Source: Prorocentrum cordatum (lineage: Eukaryota; Sar; Dinophyceae; Prorocentrales; Prorocentraceae). Taken from it: DNA of 64,000 bases. The stretch covers positions 303,062 to 367,061 of the forward strand of contig CAUYUJ010019937.1 in assembly GCA_963575745.1 (NCBI GenBank), given 5' to 3'. Under the pieces are notes generated by a model. That model worked only from the letters and a program-made list of their open reading frames with translations. It searched no databases and had not been told where the DNA came from. A program made the translations under genes and the position numbers. Position 1 is the stretch's first letter, and each line of letters opens with the position of its first letter. This document shows positions 63,996-64,000 of this stretch, piece by piece.

Positions 63996-64000
63996 CCCAC

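Noticed and set aside
1-64000. tRNA, rRNA, 5S or snRNA genes
   Set aside because: I looked for obvious tRNA B-box arms and conserved rRNA or spliced-leader arrays and saw none convincing. A dedicated scan could still find a single tRNA.

Overview
The window looks like gene-poor nuclear DNA from a dinoflagellate. The basis is long stretches of diverse GC-rich tandem repeats, predicted introns that seem to use GC-AG and GA-AG as well as GT-AG boundaries, a possible degenerate spliced-leader relic at 51429-51453, and predicted proteins that I recognise from memory as resembling families multicopy in dinoflagellate genomes. No database search was possible. Genus is not resolved; a Prorocentrum- or Symbiodiniaceae-like genome is a guess.

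Positions 1-43600 contain almost no credible genes. They are a mosaic of microsatellites (GAG, TGATGA, GAC, CTC, CGT), degenerate minisatellites (10-30 bp), longer tandem repeats (62, 73, 100 and 152 bp), fold-back elements and dispersed repeats. One dispersed family is a short inverted-repeat transposon (called family M here). Three of its six copies have 8-bp target-site duplications, one exact and two with a single mismatch. Two diverged copies of a 1.4-1.8 kb repeat sit at 9640-11405 and 19280-20640. Two adjacent near-zero-spacer perfect palindromes lie at 18010-18149.

Positions 43641-59870 are the core of the window: two nested large transposons. The outer element (43649-59862) has 37-bp imperfect terminal inverted repeats (29/37), an exact 8-bp direct repeat GGGGATCC on both flanks, and a GATCCGG satellite array just inside each end. 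It carries a coiled-coil reading frame and an 898-codon frame with a DDE-transposase-like layout. Into its left satellite array a second element (44250-53601, 9352 bp) has inserted. That element has 44-bp perfect terminal inverted repeats, subterminal CTATAG-centred repeats and four intron-containing genes (A-D), all on the + strand. Gene D looks like a DDE-type transposase of a dinoflagellate-expanded family; A, B and C are accessory proteins of unknown function. Every intron I could place in this element contains a 15-nt hairpin CCCCT-N5-AGGGG, and the same hairpin is scattered through its intergenic DNA.

Positions 59863-64000 return to repeats: a CTC microsatellite, two family M copies (one carrying a further nested insertion), a short reading frame encoding a RING-type zinc finger, and copies of dispersed repeats also found at 375, 31315 and 38016. 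Most long open frames elsewhere are translations of simple repeats and are not annotated as genes.
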